Part shown: positions 53,353 to 62,328 of the stretch, in pieces
How the letters are laid out: the number at the start of each line of letters is the position of its first letter
Numbering within the stretch: position 1 is the first letter of the stretch
DNA from: Chryseobacterium vrystaatense
GTDB taxonomy: Bacteria; Bacteroidota; Bacteroidia; Flavobacteriales; Weeksellaceae
Direction of reading: 5' to 3'
Length of the DNA: 64,000 bases
NCBI RefSeq assembly: GCF_000737765.1
Contig: NZ_JPRI01000002.1
Location: 558,001-622,000, forward strand
Translations under genes and position numbers: made by a program
The notes under the pieces: generated by a model
Databases searched by the model: none
The model's input: only the letters and a program-made list of their open reading frames with translations
Told to the model about the DNA's origin: nothing

Positions 53353-54038
53353 TGAATTCACAAAACGGATTTTTATTATCTTTCATAAAATACGGTGAAA
53401 ATGATGCAGTTCTGCATTGTTTTACAGAAGAGGATGGCTTTCAGACTTATTTCGTAAAAGGGATCTACTCCAAAAGAAATAAAAAGAAAGCCCTGCTTCA
53501 GCCTTTGAATATGCTGAACTTTACCATTAATCCTACAAGAGGCAATGGAATACCTTTGGTTTCAAGATTTGAACTGGTGAAAAATCATGACATATATATG
53601 GATATCAAAGCCAATACTGTCATATTTTTCGTTTCAGATTTCTTAAACCAGGTCTTAAGGCACGAAAATAAAAACCCAGATCTCTTCTTCGGGATCGATA
53701 AATTTGTCAGTGAACTGACAGACAAAAACTATCAGTGCCATCTCCTTTTTTTAATTATGATTTTAAAAATTCAGGGGGTTGCACCTTTAATAAACAACGG
53801 ATCCTATTTAGATCCGGAAACAGGAACGTTCTCTGCTACTCCATGCCATCAGTTATTCAATGAAGAAATATCGGGGATCTGGAAAATAGCTCTGTGCTCA
53901 GAAAACATCTATATAACAAAGATTCATCCCTCTTTACGAAAGGATTTCATGGACAGCCTCTTAGTGTATTATCATTATCACATTACTGATTTTAAAGTAC
54001 CGGCATCGCTGGAAGTCATTCAGCAGATCTTTGAGTAA
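53352..54038 (+). CDS. recO: DNA repair protein RecO
   Basis: 228 aa, normal length. OB-fold start MNSQNGFLLSFIKYGENDAV, then LLQPLNMLNFTINP and a C-terminal helical part (FIVLMILKIQGVAPLINNGS-like LIMILKIQGVAPLIN). Helps load RecA through RecF/RecR. Start overlaps the porZ stop as TAATG. Confidence 0.9.
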   Translation: MNSQNGFLLSFIKYGENDAVLHCFTEEDGFQTYFVKGIYSKRNKKKALLQPLNMLNFTINPTRGNGIPLVSRFELVKNHDIYMDIKANTVIFFVSDFLNQVLRHENKNPDLFFGIDKFVSELTDKNYQCHLLFLIMILKIQGVAPLINNGSYLDPETGTFSATPCHQLFNEEISGIWKIALCSENIYITKIHPSLRKDFMDSLLVYYHYHITDFKVPASLEVIQQIFE

Positions 54039-54071
54039 GGTAAGTTAAGTCGCTTATTTCACACCATTCTT

Positions 54072-56729
54072 TTAGCTTTTTACTTCCCCTGGCAGTTCTG
54101 TTTCAGATTCCGCGATTTCTTTTTTGGAATATCTTGGCAGCAGAATTTTTGCGATCAACCCCGTCCATCCTGTTTGGTGGGAAGCTCCTACTCCTCTTCC
54201 GGTATCACCGTGAAAATATTCATAGAATAAAATATAATCTTTGAAATCGGGATCGGTTTGAAATCTTTCATATTGACTATTGACAGGCCGGTTTCCATTT
54301 TCATCCTTTAAAAATATTCCAGCAAGTCTTTTGCTTAACGAGTCGGCGATTTGGTCCAGATTAGAGTAATTTCCGCTTCCTGTAGGATATTCCACCAGGA
54401 AATCGGGGCTGTAATAAAAGAAAAAACGCTGCAGACTTTCAATGATCAGAAAGTTAATGGGAAACCAGATGGGTCCACGCCAGTTGCTGTTTCCTCCAAA
54501 AAGGCTACTGTCACTTTCTGCGGGGGTATATTTTACACTGTAATCTATTCCATTTAAATTTAAAGTATATGGATTTTTCTCATATTCTTTAGATAAGGCC
54601 CGTACTCCGTAATCACTTAAAAATTCTTCAGGATTCAGCATTCTTTTAAGTAACCTTTTTAAACGGTGTCCCCGAAGTAATGACAAAAGGTGTTTGGAAT
54701 CCTGCCCTTTTACTTCCCATCTTGATACGAGTGAGGCCAGTTCCGGTTTATTCTCAAGAACCCATTTCATTCTTTTCTTGAAATTCGGAAGTTTTTCTAT
54801 CATTTCATCATCAATCACCTCAACGGCAAACATTGGTATCAGTCCAACAATTGTCCTCATTCGAAGATACATATGCCCGCCATCACTGGAAGCAATCGCG
54901 TCATAGAAAAATTCATCTTCCTGATCCCAAAGGCTAAATTCCTCATCGCCCATATTATCCAGTGAATTGGCAATAGCAAGGAAATGTTCAAAAAACTTCA
55001 TTGCCATTTCCTCATATACATTATTGTATAAAGCCAGCTCAAGGGCAATCCTCATCATATTCAAAGCAAACATAGCCATCCAGCTGGTTCCATCGGACTG
55101 TTCCAGCTGTTCACCATTTGGAAGTGTGCTGTTCCGGTCAAAAACTCCAATATTATCGAGTCCTAAAAAGCCACCTTCAAAAATATTGTTGCCATTGTTG
55201 TCTTTTTTATTGACCCACCATGTAAAATTCATCAGTAACTTCTGGAATGCACTTTCCAAAAACTCAATATCCGGTTTTCCTTTAATGTATTCATCAATTT
55301 TAAAAACTCTGAAAACAGCCCACCCGTGGACTGGAGGATTTACATCGCTGAAGTCCCATTCATAAGCAGGAAGCTGGCCGTTGGGGTGCATATACCATTC
55401 GAACAGGAAAAGTTTCAACTGGTATTTGGCAAAATCGGGATCGATCAGGGAAAAGCTGATCGCATGAAAGGCCAGATCCCACGTCGCATACCATGGATAT
55501 TCCCATTTATCCGGCATCGAAATGATATGTTCATTATTGAGATGTTTCCATCCATAATTTCTGATCTTCTCACGGGATTTGGAAGGAGGTACTTCTGCAG
55601 GATCTCCTTTTAGCCACTTTTCTACATTATAATGATAGAACATTTTATTCCACAGCATTCCTGCAAAAGCCTGTCGCTGCACCATTTTTTCATCTTCCGA
55701 CTCTATTCCTTTCTGAATATGGACATAAAACTCATCTGCTTCCTTTTTTCTCAGGTTAAAAATCTCTTCAAAATCAGCAAATGGTTCCTTTAATTCTTTA
55801 TCTGTAATTCTAAATTCAAAAGTCTTAGACTCTCCGCCCTTTACTGTCTCATCAATAAAAAAGGATGCTTTTGTTCCGGTCCCTTTCGGATCTATAGCCT
55901 GCGAGCTTCCGTGAATAACGAAATCATTGATTCCATCTTTACAGTATTTTGACTCATTGACGGACTGATATAATCTTTCATTATTAGTTTCATTATTGCA
56001 GAACAATGTTTTCAATGAATCTCTTGCATAGATATTTTTAATCTCAAGATCTCTGTGACTGATGCTGATACGGTCTGCATCCTCACTATCCATTTGCGGT
56101 TTGTAATCGTCATAACCCCAGTTCCATGTATTTCTGAACCATACGGTAGGCAATATAACAATAGGCGCTTCTTTTTCAGATTTATTGATGACGGTAAGTC
56201 TAACCAAAATATCGTGCCCGCTCTCTTTAGCATATTCAATAAAGAGGTCAAAATATTCATTCTGATCAAAAACTCCGGTATCGATCAACTCATATTCAGG
56301 CTCATTTTTATTTCTTTCTGCATTGGTTTTTAGCAGGTCTTCATAAGGGAAGGCATTCTGTGGATATTTATAAAGCATCTTCATATAAGAATGCGTTGGT
56401 GTAGAATCCAGATAATAAAAATACTCCTTGACATCCTCCCCATGATTTCCCTGTCCGTTGGTAAGTCCAAAGAAACGTTCCTTCACCATTTTATCTTTCT
56501 TGTTCCAGAATCCTATCGAAAAAACAAGTTTCTGGAGATCATCACAGATTCCACAAATACCCTCTTCACCCCAACGGTAGGTTTTGGCTTCTGCTGTATC
56601 GTGCTTGGTATAGTTCCATGCATCTCCGTTTTCACTGTAATCTTCACGAACCAGCCCCCATTCACGATTGCTGACATAGGGTCCCCATTTTTTCCATGAA
56701 ACATCTGAAAGTCGTTGTTTTTCGATCAT
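54072..56729 (-). CDS. GH63-like glucosidase (MGH1-type)
   Basis: 885 aa, cytoplasmic (no signal). Conserved segments: VREDYSENGDAWNYTKHDTA at the start, LPTVWFRNTWNWGYDD, KWEYPWYATWDLAFHAISFS (candidate catalytic Asp), GQLPAYEWDFSDVNPPVHGW, SDGTSWMAMFALNMM, and NSNWRGPIWFPINFLIIES. This is the alpha/alpha-barrel GH63 group (mannosyl-oligosaccharide glucosidase / bacterial MGH1). Probably removes alpha-linked glucose from an oligosaccharide. Followed upstream by an SDR gene at 33 bases, likely one transcript. Confidence 0.88.
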   Translation of the reverse strand: MIEKQRLSDVSWKKWGPYVSNREWGLVREDYSENGDAWNYTKHDTAEAKTYRWGEEGICGICDDLQKLVFSIGFWNKKDKMVKERFFGLTNGQGNHGEDVKEYFYYLDSTPTHSYMKMLYKYPQNAFPYEDLLKTNAERNKNEPEYELIDTGVFDQNEYFDLFIEYAKESGHDILVRLTVINKSEKEAPIVILPTVWFRNTWNWGYDDYKPQMDSEDADRISISHRDLEIKNIYARDSLKTLFCNNETNNERLYQSVNESKYCKDGINDFVIHGSSQAIDPKGTGTKASFFIDETVKGGESKTFEFRITDKELKEPFADFEEIFNLRKKEADEFYVHIQKGIESEDEKMVQRQAFAGMLWNKMFYHYNVEKWLKGDPAEVPPSKSREKIRNYGWKHLNNEHIISMPDKWEYPWYATWDLAFHAISFSLIDPDFAKYQLKLFLFEWYMHPNGQLPAYEWDFSDVNPPVHGWAVFRVFKIDEYIKGKPDIEFLESAFQKLLMNFTWWVNKKDNNGNNIFEGGFLGLDNIGVFDRNSTLPNGEQLEQSDGTSWMAMFALNMMRIALELALYNNVYEEMAMKFFEHFLAIANSLDNMGDEEFSLWDQEDEFFYDAIASSDGGHMYLRMRTIVGLIPMFAVEVIDDEMIEKLPNFKKRMKWVLENKPELASLVSRWEVKGQDSKHLLSLLRGHRLKRLLKRMLNPEEFLSDYGVRALSKEYEKNPYTLNLNGIDYSVKYTPAESDSSLFGGNSNWRGPIWFPINFLIIESLQRFFFYYSPDFLVEYPTGSGNYSNLDQIADSLSKRLAGIFLKDENGNRPVNSQYERFQTDPDFKDYILFYEYFHGDTGRGVGASHQTGWTGLIAKILLPRYSKKEIAESETELPGEVKS

Positions 56730-56762
56730 AAGTGTGTAAATTATATTGATAAAACTGCGCGC

Positions 56763-57572
56763 CTATCCACCTGTAGAAAAGCTTTCGAAAGTGGTCATTC
56801 CTCCGTCTACAAAGATGCTGGTTCCGGTGATATAATCCGCCAGATCACTTGCGAGAAAGGCAGCTAAATTTCCAATATCCTGAGGCAGTCCTATTCTGTT
56901 GTATGGAATGAGGTTAAGCAGTGAATTCAAAGCTTCAGGAGTACTCCATGCATCTTTATTGATGGGTGTCTGAATAGCACCTGGACATATGGAATTTACA
57001 CGGATCTTATCTGCTCCGTACTCTTGTGCAAGGGTCTGCATCAACATGCGGATGGCTCCTTTACTCGAAGCATAGTTGGCGTGGCCCGCCCATGGAATGA
57101 TTTCGTGAACTGAACTGATATGAATAATTTTTCCGCAGGCAATTGAACGGGATGGATCAATACCCCTTCGCAGAAATTCTTTAATTGCTTCCCTTGCACA
57201 CAGAAACTGCCCTGTAAGATTAACTCCAATTACGGCATTCCACTGATCGAGGGTCATTTCAGTAAATTTGGCATCTTTTTGAATTCCTGCATTATTGATC
57301 AGAATATCTACAGTCCCGAATTGGGAAACTGTATCCTGAAACATTTTGATAACCTGATCTTCTTTGGATACATCACACTGATAGGTCATTCCCCGTCCTC
57401 CCGCATCTGTAATTTCTTTCAAAACAGCCTGCGCTTCTTCTACAGATCTTTCTGAGGAATGATTGATGATAACTGTTGCACCTGCATTGGCAAGAGATTT
57501 TGCGATTCCCGAACCAATTCCGCTTGAGGCTCCTGTAACGACAGCTAGCTGATTACGAAGTGATATTTCCAT
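56763..57572 (-). CDS. SDR-family dehydrogenase, glucose-1-dehydrogenase-like
   Basis: 269 aa. Rossmann TGASSGIGSGIAKSLANAGA, NNAG in DILINNAGIQKD, catalytic Ser/Tyr/Lys in IISSVHEIIPWAGHANYASS+K and PGAIQTPINKDAW. Family resemblance is to glucose 1-dehydrogenases. It is transcribed first and precedes the GH63-like gene by 33 bases, so glucose liberated by the glucosidase could be its substrate; that link is inference. Confidence 0.85.
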   Translation of the reverse strand: MEISLRNQLAVVTGASSGIGSGIAKSLANAGATVIINHSSERSVEEAQAVLKEITDAGGRGMTYQCDVSKEDQVIKMFQDTVSQFGTVDILINNAGIQKDAKFTEMTLDQWNAVIGVNLTGQFLCAREAIKEFLRRGIDPSRSIACGKIIHISSVHEIIPWAGHANYASSKGAIRMLMQTLAQEYGADKIRVNSICPGAIQTPINKDAWSTPEALNSLLNLIPYNRIGLPQDIGNLAAFLASDLADYITGTSIFVDGGMTTFESFSTGG

Positions 57573-57770
57573 ATTTTACGATTTGATGTTACTCAAAGTT
57601 ATGGAAAGAATTCAGGAGGAAGGAAATTTAAAATTTAAAATTTTCTTAAAGTTTTTTAGACCAAACCTTATCCTTATGAACGTTTAAAGAATAAAAATGA
57701 ACGTTTCGCCTGTTTTTCTGCTTTTGATAAAAAAAACATTTTTTACTTTGTACCCAATTCAAGCATATTT

Positions 57771-58712
57771 ATGAAAAACAAGATGACTAAAATTGGACTT
57801 GCCCTAACAGGTATTTTTGCACTCATGCAGCTTTACCGTCCGAAAATAGATAAAGGGCATTATGAAAGCCAAAAAAAAGTGTTTCCTCACGAAGTACAGG
57901 CCATTCTAAAGAATTCCTGCTACGACTGCCATTCCAACCAACCGGATTTAAAATGGTTTGATCAGATAGCCCCGGCCAACTGGATCGTGGCAAAGGATAT
58001 AAACAAGGCAAGAAGTGTTTTAAATTTTTCGGAGTTTGATCAACTTCAAAAATCAGATCAAAATACAAAAGTTTGGGGAGCTGTTAATAAAATTATACTG
58101 GGAGCAATGCCATTAAAAAACTATCTGGCATTACATCCGGAAGCAGCAGTATCCAAAACTGATCTGGAAATACTCAAAAAATATGCACTTACATTAGCTC
58201 CGGAACAAAAACAGGATACAGCAAAAAATCATAAACTCAGTACACAGTATAAAGCATGGCGTAACAATGATATAAAAACGCCCAAAACATTACCTGTAGC
58301 GGTAAACGGAATTGCTTACATTCCGGAATATAAAAACTGGACCCCTATCAGCACAACACAAAGAATCGACAATGGAACTGTCCGTATAATTTTCGGTAAT
58401 AGCACTGCCATAAAAGCTATAAAAGACCATAAAACCAATCCATGGCCTGATGGAACTATAATTGCCAAGGTCAACTGGGAATCTTTGACTACTCCAGAAG
58501 GGAATATTTCTCCCGGTGCTTTCAGAGGCGTCGAATATATGATTAAAGACCGTAAAAAATATGCTTCTACCAAAGGATGGGGCTGGGCAAGATTTCTTAC
58601 GGCAGAAATGAAACCTTATGGAACTGACGCCAGCTTTACCAAAGAGTGTGTCAGCTGCCATTCACCTGTAGCCAATACCGATTACGTTTTCACCTTACCA
58701 ATGCAACACTAA
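57771..58712 (+). CDS. Heme-binding/cytochrome P460-type protein with two CxxCH sites
   Basis: 313 aa with N-terminal membrane helix (about residues 5-20). First domain: haem-binding KNSCYDCHSN (Cys50, Cys53, His54). Second domain: P460-like (YIPEYKNWTPISTTQRIDNG, VRIIFGNSTAIKAI, WPDGTIIAKVNWE) and a C-terminal heme site KECVSCHSPVANTDYVF (Cys293, Cys296). Periplasmic redox protein. Tightly followed by a lipoprotein gene (1-base gap). Confidence 0.9.
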   Translation: MKNKMTKIGLALTGIFALMQLYRPKIDKGHYESQKKVFPHEVQAILKNSCYDCHSNQPDLKWFDQIAPANWIVAKDINKARSVLNFSEFDQLQKSDQNTKVWGAVNKIILGAMPLKNYLALHPEAAVSKTDLEILKKYALTLAPEQKQDTAKNHKLSTQYKAWRNNDIKTPKTLPVAVNGIAYIPEYKNWTPISTTQRIDNGTVRIIFGNSTAIKAIKDHKTNPWPDGTIIAKVNWESLTTPEGNISPGAFRGVEYMIKDRKKYASTKGWGWARFLTAEMKPYGTDASFTKECVSCHSPVANTDYVFTLPMQH

Positions 58713-58713
58713 T

Positions 58714-59184
58714 ATGAAATACCTTATCATTACCATCACATTATCTTTTTTGCTATGCTCATGCAATGAAGCGCTCCTGGAAAATAGAAATCAATCTGCC
58801 TCTCTTCCTGAAAAATTTAATTTCGAAGAGATGAAGCTCAAAACAATTACAACTTTTATTAATACACATAACTATACAACAAGTACATTATATGGAAATG
58901 AAAATGCCTACAAAGCGATGTTAAATTCAGGCTCCATAAATAACGATAAAACGTTAGTACTGATCACATGGAAACAGAAAGATGACCCTAATTGGTTTGG
59001 TGCAAAAATCCCAGGCTCACTGGTAAGCATTGAAACTTTAAAAACAAATACCACCTTTAAAGATGAACACAATATTGTGTATGAATTTTTACCTGGTAGC
59101 CATTCAGAAAAAATCATCCCGACATCCGATACAGACAAGCGAATCAAAGATATTTTGACATTGCAGCCTGCAGTCATGCCTTAA
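58714..59184 (+). CDS. P460-related small lipoprotein without CxxCH
   Basis: 156 aa, lipobox LLCSC (Cys17). Segments LVLITWKQKDDPNWFGAKIP and TSTLYGNENAYKAMLNSG recall the P460 core, but no heme-binding CxxCH exists. One base after the P460 gene, so co-transcribed and probably a partner. Family call moderate; could be an unrelated lipoprotein. Confidence 0.6.
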   Translation: MKYLIITITLSFLLCSCNEALLENRNQSASLPEKFNFEEMKLKTITTFINTHNYTTSTLYGNENAYKAMLNSGSINNDKTLVLITWKQKDDPNWFGAKIPGSLVSIETLKTNTTFKDEHNIVYEFLPGSHSEKIIPTSDTDKRIKDILTLQPAVMP

Positions 59185-59293
59185 AAGAGAAATCTTATAC
59201 TTGAAATTTTTGTTGAACTCTATTTCCATTCAATAATTAACATTGAATTTTTGTAACTTGTTGAAGCCAGTTTTAATTTTTCAAAATAATCAC

Positions 59294-60319
59294 ATGCAAC
59301 CGAATAGAAATACCTTTACCGTTTCCCCCAAAATAATATGGCTAAGTTCCATATTTATGGCTATTTTGGCATCTATTCCAAAGGTTCTCCAGATTAATAT
59401 TACAAAATCAGAACTGGCTGTAGATGCCGGAATGGCTTTCATTTATACCTTATTTATATGGTATTATAATCTATACTGTCTTCCTAAGTTTTCAATATCA
59501 GGAAACAATCAGAATCAACTTCCTAAGAAACTTATACTCAGCTTAATTTCAGGAACGATTTTTATGGCTTTAATCGTCGCTTTGTACCATCTCATTTTCT
59601 CACATTACCAATTTCTACCAATGTTTCTTATGTATCAGTTCAGAGGAATTCTAATTAATCTGACGATTTTTTTACTGATTCACTTCATTTATCAAAGCTA
59701 TGATACCCAACAGGTAAAATTACAACTTGAGAAAATAAAAACAGATAATCTGAATGCTCAATACGAGTTATTAAAACAACAGGTAAATCCTCACTTTTTA
59801 TTCAATAGTCTCAATACGCTCAAATCAATGATCGATGTACATGATAGCCAGGCATCAGATTTCGTTGTAAAATTATCCAGTTTCTACCGTTTTTCCCTTG
59901 AAAGCAGAAGGGAGAATGTGGTTTCCCTTGATAAAGAAATCGCTATTTTGGAAGCTTATACGTTCCTCCTAAAATCACGGTTTGAAGATGGTTTCCGGAT
60001 TGAAATTTCAATTTCAGACAAAAGCAGAAAGTCTATAATTCCTCCTTTTACCATGCAGCTTCTTATTGAAAACAGTATTAAACATAATATTGTGTCATTA
60101 AACAAACCTATACACATTTCCATCTTTGAAGATGACAATGATCTGGTAATTCGAAACAATATACAACCCAAAAAAAATGTAGAACAATCATCTGGAATTG
60201 GTCTGGATAATATAAAAGGAAGATATGCACACCTAACAGATCAACATGTGAAAGTGATCCATGATAAAGAATTTTTTATTGTTAAATTACCGCTTATTTA
60301 TGAATATTCTCATTATTGA
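59294..60319 (+). CDS. LytS-type sensor histidine kinase
   Basis: 341 aa from Met at 59294 (MQPNRNTFTVSPKIIW). About four membrane helices (to residue 135), then the His_kinase domain with phospho-His167 (LLKQQVNPHFLFNSLNTL) and ATP-lid segments (SRFEDGFRIEISIS, LLIENSIKHNIVS, SSGIGLDNIKGRY). Cognate regulator follows, overlapping by 20 bases. 109 bases after the P460-related lipoprotein gene, same direction. Confidence 0.92.
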   Translation: MQPNRNTFTVSPKIIWLSSIFMAILASIPKVLQINITKSELAVDAGMAFIYTLFIWYYNLYCLPKFSISGNNQNQLPKKLILSLISGTIFMALIVALYHLIFSHYQFLPMFLMYQFRGILINLTIFLLIHFIYQSYDTQQVKLQLEKIKTDNLNAQYELLKQQVNPHFLFNSLNTLKSMIDVHDSQASDFVVKLSSFYRFSLESRRENVVSLDKEIAILEAYTFLLKSRFEDGFRIEISISDKSRKSIIPPFTMQLLIENSIKHNIVSLNKPIHISIFEDDNDLVIRNNIQPKKNVEQSSGIGLDNIKGRYAHLTDQHVKVIHDKEFFIVKLPLIYEYSHY

Positions 60320-61067
60320 AGATGAAATAAAAGCTGCTAAAGTACTTGCAGATAATCTTAAGAAAATAAGGTCTGAAAGTCATATTCTCAGTATTTTACA
60401 AAGCGTAGAATCTGCAGTAGATTGGCTGCAGAATGAAACTCTGCCGGATCTGATATTCATGGATATCCAATTAGCAGATGGTAAATGTTTTGAAATTTTT
60501 GAATCTGTTGATATCAATATTCCCGTTATATTCTGTACTGCATACAGTGATCATACTTTTGAGGCTTTCCGAAATAATGGAATAGACTATATCCTTAAAC
60601 CTTTTACGCCAAATGAGATTGAGTTATCATTACAAAAACTCGAACAGTTCCGTAATTACTTTCAAAAACAAAATTCACCAGCGGAACTTTTACAGATTAT
60701 AAAATCGGTGTTTCCCTCCGAAAAAGCAAAAACTAATTTCCTCATCTTTTCACAAAACAGATATTTAAATATTCCTTCCATAGAAATCTCCTATTTCTGT
60801 AAAAAAACTGAAGGTACATTTTTATCAACAACTGAAAATAAGATGTATCCAATGAAAGAAACATTAGAGGAACTCCAGCGGCAGGTAAGTCCTGAAGATT
60901 TTTTCAGGGTCAACCGACAATATTTGATCGCTTTCAAAAGTATCAGAGAAGTGCAACACTATTTTCACCGAAAACTTTTGATAATACTGGATGTTGAAAC
61001 ATCTGAGAAGGTTTTTGTGCCCAGAGAAAAGACAACTCTATTCCTGGAATGGCTGGCAAATCGTTAA
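60300..61067 (+). CDS. LytTR response regulator
   Basis: 255 aa from Met at 60300 (MNILIIEDEIKAAKVL); the longest frame starts inside the kinase. Receiver with phospho-Asp55 (LPDLIFMDIQLADGK) and Lys100 (ILKPF), then a LytTR DNA-binding domain (ISYFCKKTEGTFLSTTENKM, FFRVNRQYLIAFKSIREVQH). Kinase and regulator overlap, a clear two-component pair. Likely controls neighbouring genes, but targets are unknown. Confidence 0.93.
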   Translation: MNILIIEDEIKAAKVLADNLKKIRSESHILSILQSVESAVDWLQNETLPDLIFMDIQLADGKCFEIFESVDINIPVIFCTAYSDHTFEAFRNNGIDYILKPFTPNEIELSLQKLEQFRNYFQKQNSPAELLQIIKSVFPSEKAKTNFLIFSQNRYLNIPSIEISYFCKKTEGTFLSTTENKMYPMKETLEELQRQVSPEDFFRVNRQYLIAFKSIREVQHYFHRKLLIILDVETSEKVFVPREKTTLFLEWLANR

Positions 61068-61096
61068 TCAATGAAAGAAATACATTAACTCAATTC

Positions 61097-61570
61097 TTAA
61101 AGTTTCTTATACATCAGATATTGCAGACCGCTTCTCCCCATTCTGCTTTTACCTTCGTACACATATCCTGCTTTCAGGTAAATATGACAGGCGGAATTAT
61201 TTTTTTGATTGACCGCAAGCACAATTTCGTTACAGTCAGGAAAGTTTTTTTTCACAAAATCATCAACAATCTGCATCGCTGCTTTTCCGATTCCTTTTCC
61301 CTGTACATTGGGATTGATAGATAAAGACCTCAGCAAAACAGATTTTTTGTTATCGGTCAATTCGAATTTATCTTCTCCAAAATCCAGCACAAAAAATCCG
61401 CACGGTTTCGCGTCGTCAAAAACAGTAATGGCAAACGCATTAGAATCGTTCCTCTCTTCGGTTCTTTGCAATGCCTGCTCTACTGTTGAAGTATACTGCA
61501 GCTGATTTTCATCCAATACATAATGAAGCTCCGAAAAGTCTTCCTGCTTAAAAAACTCTAAACTGACCAT
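61097..61570 (-). CDS. GNAT family N-acetyltransferase 2
   Basis: 157 aa. VLDFGEDKFELTDNKKSVLL (beta4), acetyl-CoA loop NVQGKGIGKAAMQIV, and VNQKNNSACHIYLKAGYVYE. Convergent with the LytTR gene, and 6 bases after the DUF1684 gene, so part of its transcript. Substrate unknown. Confidence 0.85.
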   Translation of the reverse strand: MVSLEFFKQEDFSELHYVLDENQLQYTSTVEQALQRTEERNDSNAFAITVFDDAKPCGFFVLDFGEDKFELTDNKKSVLLRSLSINPNVQGKGIGKAAMQIVDDFVKKNFPDCNEIVLAVNQKNNSACHIYLKAGYVYEGKSRMGRSGLQYLMYKKL

Positions 61571-61576
61571 ATTATT

Positions 61577-62194
61577 CTAATGATGATATACATCGTTATA
61601 CATTACTCCTGCCCTGATTTCCACCGGAAGCCTGTTCTCTTCAGGAACCACCGGGCAGTTATAATCATAAGCATTATACGCACAATAAGGTTGGTATGAC
61701 TGGTTAAAATCCAGAATAATAGTTTTTCCTTTCGGAATCTTCAGATCCATATATTTTCCGCCCCCATAAGTTTCTTTTTCGTTGGTCGCATCCCGGAAGG
61801 GAAGGAAAAGATGGTCTTTATATTTTTCCTGTTTGATGAGATCCAGACTTTGGTATATCGTCAGGGTATAAGGTTTTCCATCCAGATCAAAGACTACTTT
61901 TCCATATTCACGGTAAGATTTGGTTTTACCTGAAGATGTCGGAAGATCAAAAGGCTGTGCATCTTCAGTCCTGGTTAATTTTGCTGTAACTCTGTATTTT
62001 AAATCCACAGGAAAGAATGGATGTTCTTTAAAATTGGTAAAATTATCTCCACGTAAAGGTGTTTCCTTTGGATTTAGATACTCTTCGTTGAGTTCGTTCT
62101 GAAATTTCCTGATCTCCACGATCTCTTTTGAAACTTTTTTTTGAGATAAAATAAACAGTGGAAACAGCAGAAGTATGATTAAATATTTTTTCAT
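61577..62194 (-). CDS. DUF1684 protein, secreted
   Basis: 205 aa with signal peptide (MKKYLIILLLFPLFILS). DUF1684 hallmarks: ETPLRGDNFTNFKEHPFFPV, LDGKPYTLTIYQSLDLI, FRDATNEKETYGGGKYMDL and the Cys-containing FNQSYQPYCAYNAYDYNCPV, with VEIRAGV at the end. Function not known. Precedes the GNAT gene by 6 bases. Confidence 0.85.
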   Translation of the reverse strand: MKKYLIILLLFPLFILSQKKVSKEIVEIRKFQNELNEEYLNPKETPLRGDNFTNFKEHPFFPVDLKYRVTAKLTRTEDAQPFDLPTSSGKTKSYREYGKVVFDLDGKPYTLTIYQSLDLIKQEKYKDHLFLPFRDATNEKETYGGGKYMDLKIPKGKTIILDFNQSYQPYCAYNAYDYNCPVVPEENRLPVEIRAGVMYNDVYHH

Positions 62195-62328
62195 GGATGC
62201 TTCAAATTATAAGTAAAACTATGAATTTTTCATGGCTTGAAAAGTTAAAATTGTAATAAAAAAGCACAATCTGTTTTAAATAATAAGTGTTCACTTTCTT
62301 TTAGCATATTTTTTGACTCATGGAGCAT

